Shown here piece after piece: positions 35,135 through 46,490 of a stretch of 64,000 nt of DNA. The translations under genes were made by a program, and so were the position numbers. The stretch covers positions 81,486,218-81,550,217 of the forward strand of contig OX419755.1 in the NCBI GenBank assembly GCA_948567375.1, given 5' to 3'. The DNA comes from Lunularia cruciata. Taxonomy: Eukaryota; Streptophyta; Marchantiopsida; Lunulariales; Lunulariaceae. Position 1 is the stretch's first letter, and each line of letters starts with the position of its first letter. The notes under the pieces were generated by a model that did not search any database, was not told the DNA's origin, and was given only the letters and a program-made list of their open reading frames with translations.

Positions 35135-35806
35135 TGTAGCACTTTAGAGTCCATGTATGACTTATGCATGAGTTGTGCTTCTATAGTGTGTGATCTTGAC
35201 AGTGATGTATATTGTGTAGCAATGTATATACGCATGATAGTTGTCATAGCATTTTTAGCATTACACCTAGATTGCTTAGACTCTAGAGTAGTAATGTTGG
35301 TAGTCAAGAGTATTTTGGTAGTTACTCATAGACAACTTGTTGATGGTCAAATTTTGTGTTTGAGGTATTGATTACATGGTGGGGCTCACTATCACTTAGC
35401 ATTGTTTGCACCGTTGGGTGTGCCATTAGTGGGACCTAGATCAAGTCCAAGGGGTATACTTTTGAAGTGCAATTCCAAAGAGTTCACTTCTTTGATGTTG
35501 AGCCTTCAAGTTCTGGGCTATGGTGGATAGAGGCCAATGACCATCACATGGATTCTCTTAGCTAGAGTAGGTATTGGGTGAGTGTTCAAATAAAGGGGAG
35601 CTTGACTGTAACCAGTGCCCAGTTGTTGGTAGATTATGGAGTGATAGATCAAGTACTGATATGATTGAATGTGATTCAAGTGGTGTAAATAAACTGATTA
35701 TTGTGGCACTTTAGAGTCCATGTATGACTTATGCATGAGTTGTGCTTCTAAAGCATGTGATCTTGACAGCAATGCATGTTATGTAATGATGTATATATGC
35801 ATGACA
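35135..35806 (+). repeat. 3' LTR of the gypsy element, with a 105-base segment at both ends
   Basis: It starts TGTAGCACTTTAGAGTCC directly after the purine-rich AGGGAGGTGAT. The core 35257-35699 matches the 5' LTR. The first about 104 bases (35135-35238, ending CGCATGATA) recur at 35702-35806 (TGTGGCACTTTAGAGTCC…GCATGACA). The true 3' border could be 35699 or 35806. The solo copy at 38.5 kb also has this segment downstream, which favours 35806. Confidence 0.65.
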
Positions 35807-35829
35807 CCTTCAACAAAAAATGGTCCACC

Positions 35830-37060
35830 AAAATAGTTGGAGTGTGGGCAGTTCAAAGGACATAGTACTCATGGTGGTTATGGAAGTGCTCATGTAATTA
35901 TTCAGGCCAAAGACAACAACCTACCTCACCAACAACTAGGACATCTTCTTTCAGTATATGTACCAAGAGGATTTGGTGAATTGGGTACAAATATTCTACT
36001 TATAGGCTAAAAGTATGATTAGGGAATTTGAAGAAGATGGCATAGGAACTTACTTAGCTCCCCTTTGTCATACACTTCTATATAAGGTTGAACTTGCTAA
36101 CCAAGGAAGAAAGTAAGAAGTTCCCAAGCCATGATCACATGATGGAGTACTTCACCACACAAGCCAAGGAGAGGTTTATAATTCAAAATATAATTACAAA
36201 TGCAAAATATGCAAAAACCAAGAAGTTCATACCCATGGATGAAGAGGAACTACCATAGTCAAGAAGAAGAGATTGGCCCTATCAAGAACTCAAGACTCAA
36301 CCAAGAGAACACAAAAGAACCCCCAAGTGAGTGAGTGATGATTTGGAAGAAGAAGAAGGAGATCAAAATAACTCTCTTACCTTGCAGGAGCCAACATATG
36401 AATCCAAAGTCCAAGAGCAATATGAAGATGCACAATCTGCACTGAATCCCAAAGAGCAAGGTGTAGATAAAGAAGAACAAGCCAAGGACAATCAAGAAGA
36501 GGAAGCATAACTTTGGACCAAGGAGTCCCTCAACTCAATTCAAGAAGACCAAAACTCCAAAGGGCAGCATAAAGTCAAAGAAAAGTTGGATGAAGAGACC
36601 AAAGAGAAGGTGGATATTGAAGATGAAGAAGAAGACCCTCCAAGTGGATTTCAATGGAGAGAAGAAGAAGAAACTGCACAAGTATAGATAGTATCAATGA
36701 TAGATGGACCAATTAGTGGTTAGACTTGGAGGTTATGCATACATGAAGTTCACCAAATCCTAAAATACCTTGAGGCTTGGCAATCACAAACTAGAAGCGA
36801 AGTACCAAAATAAAGGATTTTTAAGGGCAAAGATCCTCCTTTACAATAGTGTCTTAGGCCAAAGACCTTTGCAAAATAATTTCTTTGTAGTTGTAGACAT
36901 TCTTCTTAATTGTAAGACCTTCAAAGATGTAACCCTTAGAGTTGTAAATCCAAAGAAGACAAAATTGCAGGTTGTCTTCAAGAAATAATTGATAACTTCC
37001 TTGACACATGTAAGGCACCTACATGTGAGTATGATAGGATAAGACAACAACATATGATTA
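35830..37060 (+). pseudogene. gag-like retrotransposon remnant, acidic region
   Basis: The stretch around 35905-35990 matches, at DNA level, the minus-strand sequence at about 48900-49010 (shared blocks ACAAC.TACCTCACCAACAAC and ATATGTACCAA), so both derive from one retroelement family. Downstream, Glu/Lys/Gln-rich open stretches (KEKLDEETKEKVDIEDEEED, ending near 36690) look like the charged linker of a gag protein. No RT or LTR is visible, and no function is retained. Confidence 0.45.
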
Positions 37061-38504
37061 TGATTGAAAATTGAAGATGAGCAAGATAATGTTTAGCTTT
37101 GAGTAGGAAGGAACTATTTAAGGCTTCATCTCATTGTATTATTTTCATTCAGTAAATTTCCTTGAACTTGATAAAGAAAAAGGCTTCATCTAGTTGTAGT
37201 ATTTTCATTCAATCATTTGCCTTGAATATGAATAAAGCAAAAGTGAAAAAAGCTCTTTGTTACTTTTGCTTAATTCCAAGTATCAATGCATACCTTCACT
37301 AAGGACTACAAGGAAATTTTGTAGTAGGAACCTGAGTGATTGAGTGAGAGTGATCCTTCATACTTGTGACTAGGGTATGGAATCCTTGAGAGTTTGAATG
37401 AGCAAAGCAATGCTTGATGGATCAGAAATGAATTGTAGTGTTGAATAATATCACAAGAGTGAGGAAAAAGAATTTTGCTAATGCAAAGAGCCTTTGGAGT
37501 TGGGCTTTTTGGGAAGGGTAGTACATATCATTTGGATTTGAGGTCTTTATAGTGAAGTAGCCACTTTGGGTGGAATAAATCATCACCTTCACACAATAGT
37601 TGATACTTATTCCTATATACAAGAAATATTCTTGCTCATTAGGTATGGTCTTAGATCAATATACCAACTTTATGTTCTACCACTTAACAATGTTTGTCTA
37701 TAATTTTGTAAGAGTAAGAAATATTAATTCTTATAAGGTATATTTGAAGTTCAATTTACAAACTTTGTTCACTATTATTTAACAATGTTTGCCTATAGTT
37801 TTTGGACTACATTATTCATAGCAGTTTTTGCTTAATCCATACTACCTATAACTATTATAAGATATTTTTCACCACACTGATACCTTTTTATAAATATTTT
37901 TCATTACAAAGATACCTTTTTCTTGATGTTTAAAAATTTTGACTTTTGTAGTCTATTTGACTATCGCATGTGCATTTCATTTGTCACATTTTATGCAAAG
38001 CCATGCGAGATAGAAAATATTTCAAGTAAACCAACTGTAAAATATAGACCATTATGCATGCAAAACCTTCAGAGTACTTATAGATACTAAATGAACAAGA
38101 TAGCAAAAAATTGAATCAACCTTATGATCAAAATATAATAATAAAACTACATAGAAGAAAAGTACACTATAATTTTTTTAAAATATAACCTTTCTCAACA
38201 CAAGAAATTCCAAAATCATGTTTGTTTTTCAACTGTTCATAATATTTGCACAATATTAAACTAATATTTGCAAGGAATCTTCACATTTATAAACATTATC
38301 TGCCAATTTTCTCATATCTAGTTAAAAAAAAAGAAATAAGTATCCTTGGACTTCAAAACATATTTTTAGTTTTCATATATTTTATGCTTTATGGAGTTAT
38401 CTAGTAGATTTTACATATCATTTTGATTCTTTTCCAATGTGATTTGGAAAATTTTCAAACTAACCTAACCACCATATTATAAGTTGATGCTTGGCTTAGC
38501 TTAT
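37061..38504. other. AT-rich tract, no gene recognised
   Basis: A short near-duplicate (AAGGCTTCATCT…TTGTATTATTTTCATTCA) occurs at about 37120-37155 and 37180-37214. The remainder is AT-rich with many stops in all frames. Confidence 0.4.
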
Positions 38505-39053
38505 CATGTCACTTTTAACATCACACCTAGATTGCTTAGATGTTGGGTTAGTAGTGTTGCTAGTTAGAGATATTTAGGTAGTTACTTAGAGACTACTTGT
38601 TGATGGTCAGATTTCATATTTGGGGTATTGACTACATGGTAGGGCCCACTCTCACTTGCACTGTTCACACCGTCGGGTGTGCTATCAGCAGGACCATTAG
38701 GGTTGGAGACCTAGGTCAAGATCAGGGAGTATACTTTCAAAGTGTAGCTCTAGAGAGCTCACTTCTCTGATGTTGAGCCTTTGAGTTCTTGGCTATGGTA
38801 GACAAAGGTTGGCGAGCATCACTTGGAATCTCTTGGCTAGAGTGGGTGTGGCTTGAATGCAATCAATATCTAGTTGTTAGCAGATTGTTGAGTGATAGAT
38901 CAAGTACTGATCTGATTGAGTGTGATTAAAGTTGAGAACAAACTTATTATTGTGATACTTTAGAATCCATATGTAACTTATGTGTGAGTTGTGCTTCTAT
39001 AGTGTGTGATGTTGACCACAATGTATGTTTTGTAGCAATGTATATACACACAA
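38505..39053 (+). mobile_element. solo LTR of the PHD-gypsy family
   Basis: It aligns along its length with the 3' LTR at 35.24-35.81 kb: CACACCTAGATTGCTTAGA, TTGTTGATGGTCAGATT, GGGTGTGCTATCAGC, TGATAGATCAAGTACTGAT, and then the terminal segment TGTGATACTTTAGAATCC…GTATATACACACAACA. No internal region follows, so this is a solo LTR or a truncated end. It is diverged from the 3' LTR, so it marks a separate, older insertion. Confidence 0.7.
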
Positions 39054-42000
39054 CAAGTTGTCCATCGGAGTTATCACCTTTATCTCATCATTATATTAAT
39101 CTAACGTCCTTATCAATCTTCTTCCTTTAGGATCTTTGGATAATTTTCTTAATAACTAAGATGCAACTATAGAAACTATATATTCTCTTTTCATTTAGAA
39201 GTCCACATTGGACTAAGAAATTCTATCATTTATTGGGAATAGGAAGAAGATACTTTCATTACAATAAGTTACTTGATTGATAGTAGTAATACATTGTTTT
39301 ATCTTGTAACAAGATAAATGCTTTGGTTTCTTGATCTATTTGACAACAATGTACCTAAAGATAAATAGCATACTATATTCTCTACCCATTCGAGTATAGA
39401 GTTATTTTGATTTAAATTTTCACAAAGATAAGTGAGTTGTTCCATGTATCATGAAAAGAAGATATTGGTCATAATGGGATTGCATTCTAGAGTGCTTGAC
39501 TCCATAATTTCTACCTAGTCCATGACTATCCTTCACTTATTTGCAAGTCATCAATACACACTCTATCTAATATATTTTAAATACATATTATTTCCATATA
39601 TATCTATGCAATGAAATCATATAAAAAATTCCACCATTAGATAGATGAATGCATGTTACATATACTTTAACCAAATCTAAAACTATCAAATATTCTTGAT
39701 CTAACTCCATATTTTAACTCAAATTGAAATTCCATTGGGTTTTACAAGCATGCATGTTATTTATAAGCATAAAAAATCTAAATTACACTTTTCTTTTGTT
39801 TTTCATATCATCTATTACTTCATATCCTTCTTCATATTTTACACTCTTTAGTAAGTAGCCTTAAATCTCTCACTTGGCCCGTGTATTTGAACATGGCTTT
39901 AAATTTGTGTAATCTTATCTCCATCTACTTGTAAGAGTATATTTGATAGTCAATAAAGCTAGTACAATCTAAAATATTCCATTTGGTCCTAGCTCTCTAT
40001 GAACCTAATCATAAATATATTTTCTATTGCAAAAAGTAGTAAATTCTTAGTTGTAAATAGTTATTACTATAATGCTTGTCAAGCTCCATAACTCCACTAA
40101 ATCTTCCAAGTTGAATAAATGATAAGAGTATTATTTCACTCTAAGAATACATGTTTAAAACCTATACTTTGACCTTTGATAGCATTATGATTAAATAATA
40201 AATTAAGCTATGTTTTATGTTTTTAACAAGAAATTGAGTGAAATGCTTCAAATTTTGGACAATTGATGGAAAACAAACTACATCTAAGAGCATATAATGA
40301 AAATAATTTTTATCATACACTAGATTGTATTTTAGGTAATAGGTTGGAAATGCTCTTTAGTCCAATAGCCACTCATGATATAAATATATCTAGGATTGAT
40401 CTAATATCCTCCAATAAAAAAAATGTTTGGCATTATTTTTTGCAAAATTTTTTAGAAAGTGTCAAAAATATTCAAAATAGCTTACAAACTCAAAAAAATA
40501 TTTACATAATTTAAAGATATATGATGACTTTATATACCATATTATCCATACCCATGCAAGGATAAAGCATGCTCTTCATATTTCTAAGCTATTATTGCAA
40601 ACAAAATGTGACTACATTCTACCATTTTGATATCATCACTTTCTTGAAACTAAAGATATAGTGAAGTGCATCTTCCATAGTGAAGGTTTTATTCATTATC
40701 ATGCTTACATTTGCCAACATTATAGTATTAAGGAATTTTGGAAATTTTCAATGTATACTTCCCTTGTTTGATGATGTCCTTCAACTTTTACCAATCATTC
40801 TTGTCAAAGATGAGTATCTTCACTATAAGGCACTTCACCACCATATTACCAACCAAACTTTATGAATAAGGTAAAATTTCTATGTTGTAGAAATGATAAT
40901 CCTTGTATTCTTGTACAAAAAAATAAAAGCTAGAAACAAGAAATAGAAGCAAGTATTGGCTGTGCTTCTTGTACTCCATCTTGTTCATAATGGATTTTTG
41001 CCAATGAAGCCAAACTGTGTTACCTTATAACCCTTCTTCTTGATTTCCTTATCTTCCTATGCAAATTTCACATTAATTATATGACCAAAGAAAACAAGAG
41101 AAGAAGGAAAAGAAAGTTAATCAAAAGTAAATTATTTAAAAATTTATCAACAACAACACAAAATATAGAGGTTGTAAAGCTTCTCTTTTGTGCAATGCAA
41201 GAGTATTATTTCCTTTGAATATGTCCTTTGAACTTCTCTCCAAGTTGGAGGAAGAAGCACAAGGGATATATCTTTTGCACAATTCAACTATCTTAAGGTC
41301 TTTAATTACTTAAAATATTTGAGCTTTACAAAAGACAATCTCATCTAAAACACACTATAAGGTCCATCAATAGGATTGATTCATATATTTAAATTTTTAC
41401 CTCTTCACCAATCACTTCTCTTATATATTGTACATATTGTACACAACACATCTCACTCTTTTCCTTGTGTAATCTAACTGATAAAATCTTTCATGATAAA
41501 AATATTTCAACTTTCTTAAGCATAGGATCTTGCTTGATCCTTAGGTCCTTTTTTAACACAAATATCTTCTTAGAAATTATTAGCATTAGTCTAGAAATTT
41601 TTTTATGTCTCATTTACACAAAAAGAATTGGTCTTTATAATGATTAATTACTAATATTTTTATTTCCAATTTTGAATCCCAAAAAATGCACTGCTTGTGA
41701 AAGATCAAAGATAGCGAACTTCAATACTAGAGAATTCATCAATATTCTATTGTCCTCCCAATAATAGAACATATTTTATGGTGTTATTTTTCTAAAATCC
41801 TCCTTACAAGTCCATCTTCTAATGTTAACTCCACCATGACTAAAAATTATTTTTTGAAATAAGAGTTGACCTTTACAATTCACTCCACCAAAAATTTAAG
41901 AACTCTTGATTTAGTTACTTAATTTATAAGATAATTGGATAACCTCCATTTGCCACTCAATATGGAACCTATCAAAGTTCATGATGATGGTGTCTAACTT

Positions 42001-42055
42001 GATTAGAAACCTCTTCTTCTTGAAACTATCTATGATTTGCAGCTTAACCTTGAAG
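39054..42055. other. AT-rich tract, no gene recognised
   Basis: No coding signal in any frame beyond short AT-driven open frames (40263-40514, 40680-40865, 41465-41647). No known repeat end seen. Confidence 0.4.
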
Positions 42056-42061
42056 GAAAGG

Positions 42062-42160
42062 AAAAGGGCAACCGCGTAGAAAACACAAAGGATGAGAAGA
42101 CCAAATCAAGCCGTACAAGGATGAGACAAAATAGGTAAAATAAGGCTAAGCTTCAATTTT
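42062..42160 (-). mobile_element. short 3'-tail fragment of the REL LINE
   Basis: GGGCAACCGCGTAGAAAACA followed by AGAAGACCAAATCAAGCCGT and ACAAGGATGAGAC matches the LINE tail at 1714-1800. The flanks ACCTTGAAGGA (left) and ACCTCAAAGGA (right, from 42161) look like a diverged target-site duplication. It is a strongly 5'-truncated insertion of about 100 bases. Confidence 0.7.
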
Positions 42161-42272
42161 ACCTCAAAGGAGTTGGATAATGTTTTTTATTAACTTTATT
42201 AATTCCTTGAAATTCCTAGAGCTAGATCCAAACCATTGATTGAAAACAAACAAATAGTGCAATTTGTGCAAT

Positions 42273-43023
42273 TGTAATACAAAGAGCTAGCCATATGATC
42301 TAGATGTGAAATTCGGTTTGGTAACATCTAGAATGATGTTATACATGATGGTCAAAATAGATCAGATAGAAGTATCACCAAAAGAATACTTCTACTAATA
42401 GTGCAAAAACCAAAATAGACTTGAGAACCTTAGAACCAATAGCTAGACATATGATTTAAAGGTGAGAATTGGTTTGATAACATCTAGAATGATGTTACAC
42501 ATGATGGACTAAACAGATCAGAAAGAGATATCACCAAAAGGGGACTTCTACTAATAGAGTACTAACCGAAATATGCCTGAAATCTTTGAAGGCAATTTTG
42601 GAGGCCCAAAAAAATGAATTAGGCCTCAAAAATGTGCAGATCCCCCCCCCCCCCCCCCCCCCTCCCCCAAGAGAGTAAAGGCTGGCCTTCCCTCCCCCCT
42701 GCTTTGTCTCGTTGAGAGCTTTCCAATGGTACCTTACGTGATTCTGAGATTCCTACAAGAAGATTCCCTAAAAGATTCCCTCTGGTCAAAGCTTGTTTGA
42801 CCAACCAGATAGGACCTAGACCAGACATGTCACCCATCCAAGTAAGTAATCCAAGGGTGGAGCTTGCTGACATGTCACCTATCTGTGTGCCTAATCCTAT
42901 GGTGGAGCTTCCTTGGAGGAGATCCTCTTTGTCTATATAATAAAGAGAAGGTGCTCCCTTGGGGCATCGAATGTTTGAGTGCAATCTGTGTTTTCTCTCT
43001 TCTCTTGTCCTTGGAGTATTACA
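42273..43023 (+). mobile_element. solo LTR with perfect 5-bp target duplication
   Basis: Same family as 27781-28517. It starts TGTAATAC, ends GTATTACA, and is flanked on both sides by GCAAT (42268-42272 and 43024-43028). A TATA box lies at 42934-42940. It differs from the other copy mainly by substitutions and by a cytosine run of 21 (42642-42662) where the other has 10 (28153-28162). The intact target duplication proves that it inserted here as an LTR element and later lost its body. Confidence 0.92.
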
Positions 43024-43028
43024 GCAAT

Positions 43029-45149
43029 TCATCCTCCTAATGAAAAGAAATGTCATTTATGAATGTGATAAGTATCTTTTATTTCTTGGTAGAGCTAGGA
43101 AAAAATAACTTTCAGGCATTTTGTTGGCACTTTCTTGGCCTTTGTTTTGGGCCTCATTATGACCTCATACTCCTCACTATATTTCATGGTTATTACTCCT
43201 AAGTTTCTTGCAAACCATATGAAGCAAAGGACCTTCTTCCTTCCCTAAATACTTTGTTGTTGCCTCAATCTCTATAATGTATACTCTTATTCATTTCACT
43301 CCACTTCTTAAAAAAATGCATGGAGATTTTTTTTCACACATGTACTTCAAATGTATCTTCAAGAGGTATCTTTCCAATCCAAAGATGTTGGAATGTCTCT
43401 CCAAAAACACACTTAAAACAATGTGCTTGAAAGGAGAATAGACAACATCTTTAAAATTATGATAGAAGAAAAGAAAATCACCTAGAAATATGCTCATGGT
43501 AGTATAAGCACATAATTCATTTCATAAAGTAAATTAAAACATTATCCAAAACTAGGAAAAAACAACCAAAAAAATGAACAAAAAACTTTGACTTAAAGTT
43601 CATATTTATTCCTTTATAGTTTATGTGCAAAATAAATAAGTACATATCCAAGAACTAAGTGTGAGGAAGCTTAATGATTGAAGAGTGGAATTTCTAAGCA
43701 TAAATTTTTTTGGAAAAATGCACAATACACTAATCCACACAAAATTCATTTCTTGAAAGTGAGTATATGATTTACTTCTTGAGTTCTATTGCAAGCCAAA
43801 TTGAGTATACACATTAAGCATATAATACATTTTAAGTGCACATGAAACTTAGCACATGAGGAAATTCATAAGAGAAAATCCAAGCACAATTAGGGTTATA
43901 ATATTGTATGCACATAATTTATTTTAGAAATTGATTTTTTTCTAAATCTACTTTTGATTGATGGTCATTTACAATTGTGCAAAGCTTCATATTGAAACAT
44001 ATTGACAACAAATTTCTTTGTTTTGATGTCATATAGAACCAGTACCTCATTTGCAGTTACAAGGAATACTAATATGTTTTAAATTTATTGGTATTTTTGG
44101 ATAAAATTACTTTAAAAATCAATAGATATAAACAAAATTATGTTATATTAATGGGCTTCTTTCTCAAAGATACATATGTTGTAGTTATTGCTATTTTATT
44201 TTAAAGGTTATTTATCAATTAGACCATGATTAATCTCACTACCTTTTCCACAAAACAACCTGATGACCCACCCTAGGACTCAACAATGATTTAAGAACAA
44301 ATTTTGAAAAATTTAACTATTTGGACTAGTTTTTCTACATCAATAACAAATAAAAAAGCAGTAAGAATTAAAAAAACCAAAGCAATAAATTTTAAAATAT
44401 TAGCTTCTATGATTATATTATTTTAAGGGTTATTTAAAATATTAAAAAAATTATATGAGAAAAGAGATGAGTTTGTTTTTTTCAATAATCATATATAATT
44501 TTGGTTAATTTTTGTATTAAATGTGTACTATTAATTTATCAATGTTCATAAAAAATATGCAGCACAATCTCAATTAACTTGACTAATTTGAATATACATC
44601 ATAAAATCTACTCTGCAAGTTCTTGCTTTTATAGCTCTCCAAGTTTTAGTAATTCTTTAGTAAAAAATCACACATATTGCATGTTACCTCTTATAACTTT
44701 TGAATATGAGGTAGCCATTTGCGGAAAGCACCATATTTCTTTGTCGGTACGGCCTGAGGCAATCTTTCAATTGAAGACCATGGGATCGGCTCTCGTCAAC
44801 CCAAGGCAAAGTTTTTTTCCTACTCTAAGATCCAAGTATCCTTAGCTAGGAACTATCATCAATCCAAGTCTAATCCAAAGTCAAGTTCCATTCTGATATA
44901 AGTTCACCTTCCTTGGCTTGGGTCAGATTACATACTTTAGACCCAAATCTGAATGCTTTCGTACAACCAACTTTTTTTCTATTCCTAATATCCCTTCCTA
45001 TTCCTAAAACTCTAAACAACCAAAAAATGTGTGTACCACAAAAGCATGAAAATCAACCGTATAAGGTAGTTTCAAACCATATAGTTGCAATATGGATTGT
45101 GAAGACACCATCTATGTAAGTTTCTTGAATGATTACTTTTGCTTGGTGG
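43029..45149. other. AT-rich tract, no gene recognised
   Basis: Only short AT-driven open frames. A small block of balanced composition (44700-45110) has an open frame at 44579-44845 without domain features. Confidence 0.35.
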
Positions 45150-46490
45150 TCTATTTGAAGGTTTTTGTCTTTCCTAAAAGATCAATTAATAATATGATCA
45201 CTTGAGGATAGTAATGGATGAATTATGAGTATATATTTGCCAATCCATTAAATCCTTGAACTTTTATTGTATCCTTAAATTAGGCTAGTTTGTAATGGCT
45301 TTGATTTTCTCCTTTTTCATCTTGATCCTCTCCATTGAAACCCTATAATGCAAGAAGATAACTTCCTTATGCCAAAAGGTACAACTTTAACTTCTTACAA
45401 TAGAAATTTCATTATCTTAGCTATCAAGATTTATTTTATGTGGTTCTTGTATTTTAACTCTATCTTACTATAAAATAAAATATCACCCAAGAACACTACC
45501 ATGTATCAATACAATAACCCTTTAAAAATCTAATGCATTTGATCTATGAAGACTAAACAATTATTAGTGAGCACAAAAGGTAAAACTCTCCACTCAAAAT
45601 ACCTTGTGCAAAAGTTAATCGTTTGAAATTGAAATTTCCATCAATTGAAATTTTCTAATAGCCACTTCAAAGATCTAACTAGGAGAAATATTATGATCCA
45701 CTTATAAATCTAACAAATCATCAATTTGAGGCAATAAATATGCATTCTTCAAAGTTTTCTTATATTAGATCACTATAGTCAATATAATGAAAGTGATCCA
45801 TCCTTCTTTGGTATAAATAGTAACTTTGATTTCCAAAAGGATGTATTATGTTGGATAAAATCCTTCTCCAACAACTCAATCAATGTTGTTTGAAATTCTT
45901 CTAACTCCTTTGATGAGAGCCAATAGATTAGTCTACTCACTAGAGTACTGCATGGCAATAGCTCAATCTTGAAAGGCACACCTCAATAAGAGTGTAACCC
46001 CTTCAAAAGATAATCCAGAAATACAACTATTAAATCCTAAACTATTTGATCAACCACTAATTTTTAAGGCTGCTTATCTTCACCATATACTCTTTGCATA
46101 TTTGGCTTGATCCACATAACAAAAACAGAATGAATTCCTCCAAAGCTTAAAGCCTCTATCTTAAAGCCTCTATACTGATAAACTTCCCATTTTGGATTTT
46201 ACTTCTCTTGGGTATCTTCCTTGAAGGTGCAAAAAAACCTAATCTATAATCCTTACCTTGGTGTTGTATCTGAATTTGTCTTTGAGCCTAATGAAATTGA
46301 ACCCTATGATGTTAAAGCCAAGAAATACCTAGAATGATATCATAGTGCAAGGGAGCTACTATAGTCTCATACACCCTAAATATTCCTTTCCCAATCTTGA
46401 ATGTAACAAGATGTGAGGTAGGGAATAGATAACTCTTTCTACCATTTGCCCATCATTAATTTGCTATCTAATTTTGAATTGATAGTAATA
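45150..46490 (-). pseudogene. Ty3/gypsy protease-reverse transcriptase relic
   Basis: Reading the minus strand from 46480 downward: a protease tail with HYDIILGISWL, then the RT start RLIYWLSSKELEEFQTTLIE and FIPKKDGSLSLY (45979-45779). The active-site block is VVFLGDILFYSK (near 45480-45440), where the first Asp of FLDD is Gly. GIKEV.FL and EKIKAITNWP-like residues lead to LGLAN-type sequence near 45230. Stops and frame changes interrupt every block. The family differs from the plus-strand PHD element. Confidence 0.75.

Larger units (their letters stand above)
25423..35806 (+). mobile_element. degenerate Ty3/gypsy LTR retrotransposon with a terminal PHD finger
   Basis: About 10.4 kb including a nested solo LTR. 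Order on the plus strand: 5' LTR (25423-25870), tRNA-iMet-like primer site (25871-25881), gag (about 27.2-29.1 kb), RT (32.2-32.7), RNase H/connection (32.75-33.35), integrase (33.7-34.3), PHD finger (34824-34958), purine-rich AGGGAGGTGAT just before the 3' LTR at 35135. RT before integrase defines Ty3/gypsy. Every pol domain is broken by stops or frame changes, many stops being TAG where a Gln (CAG) is expected, consistent with decay of methylated cytosines. Not capable of transposition as written. Confidence 0.85.
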
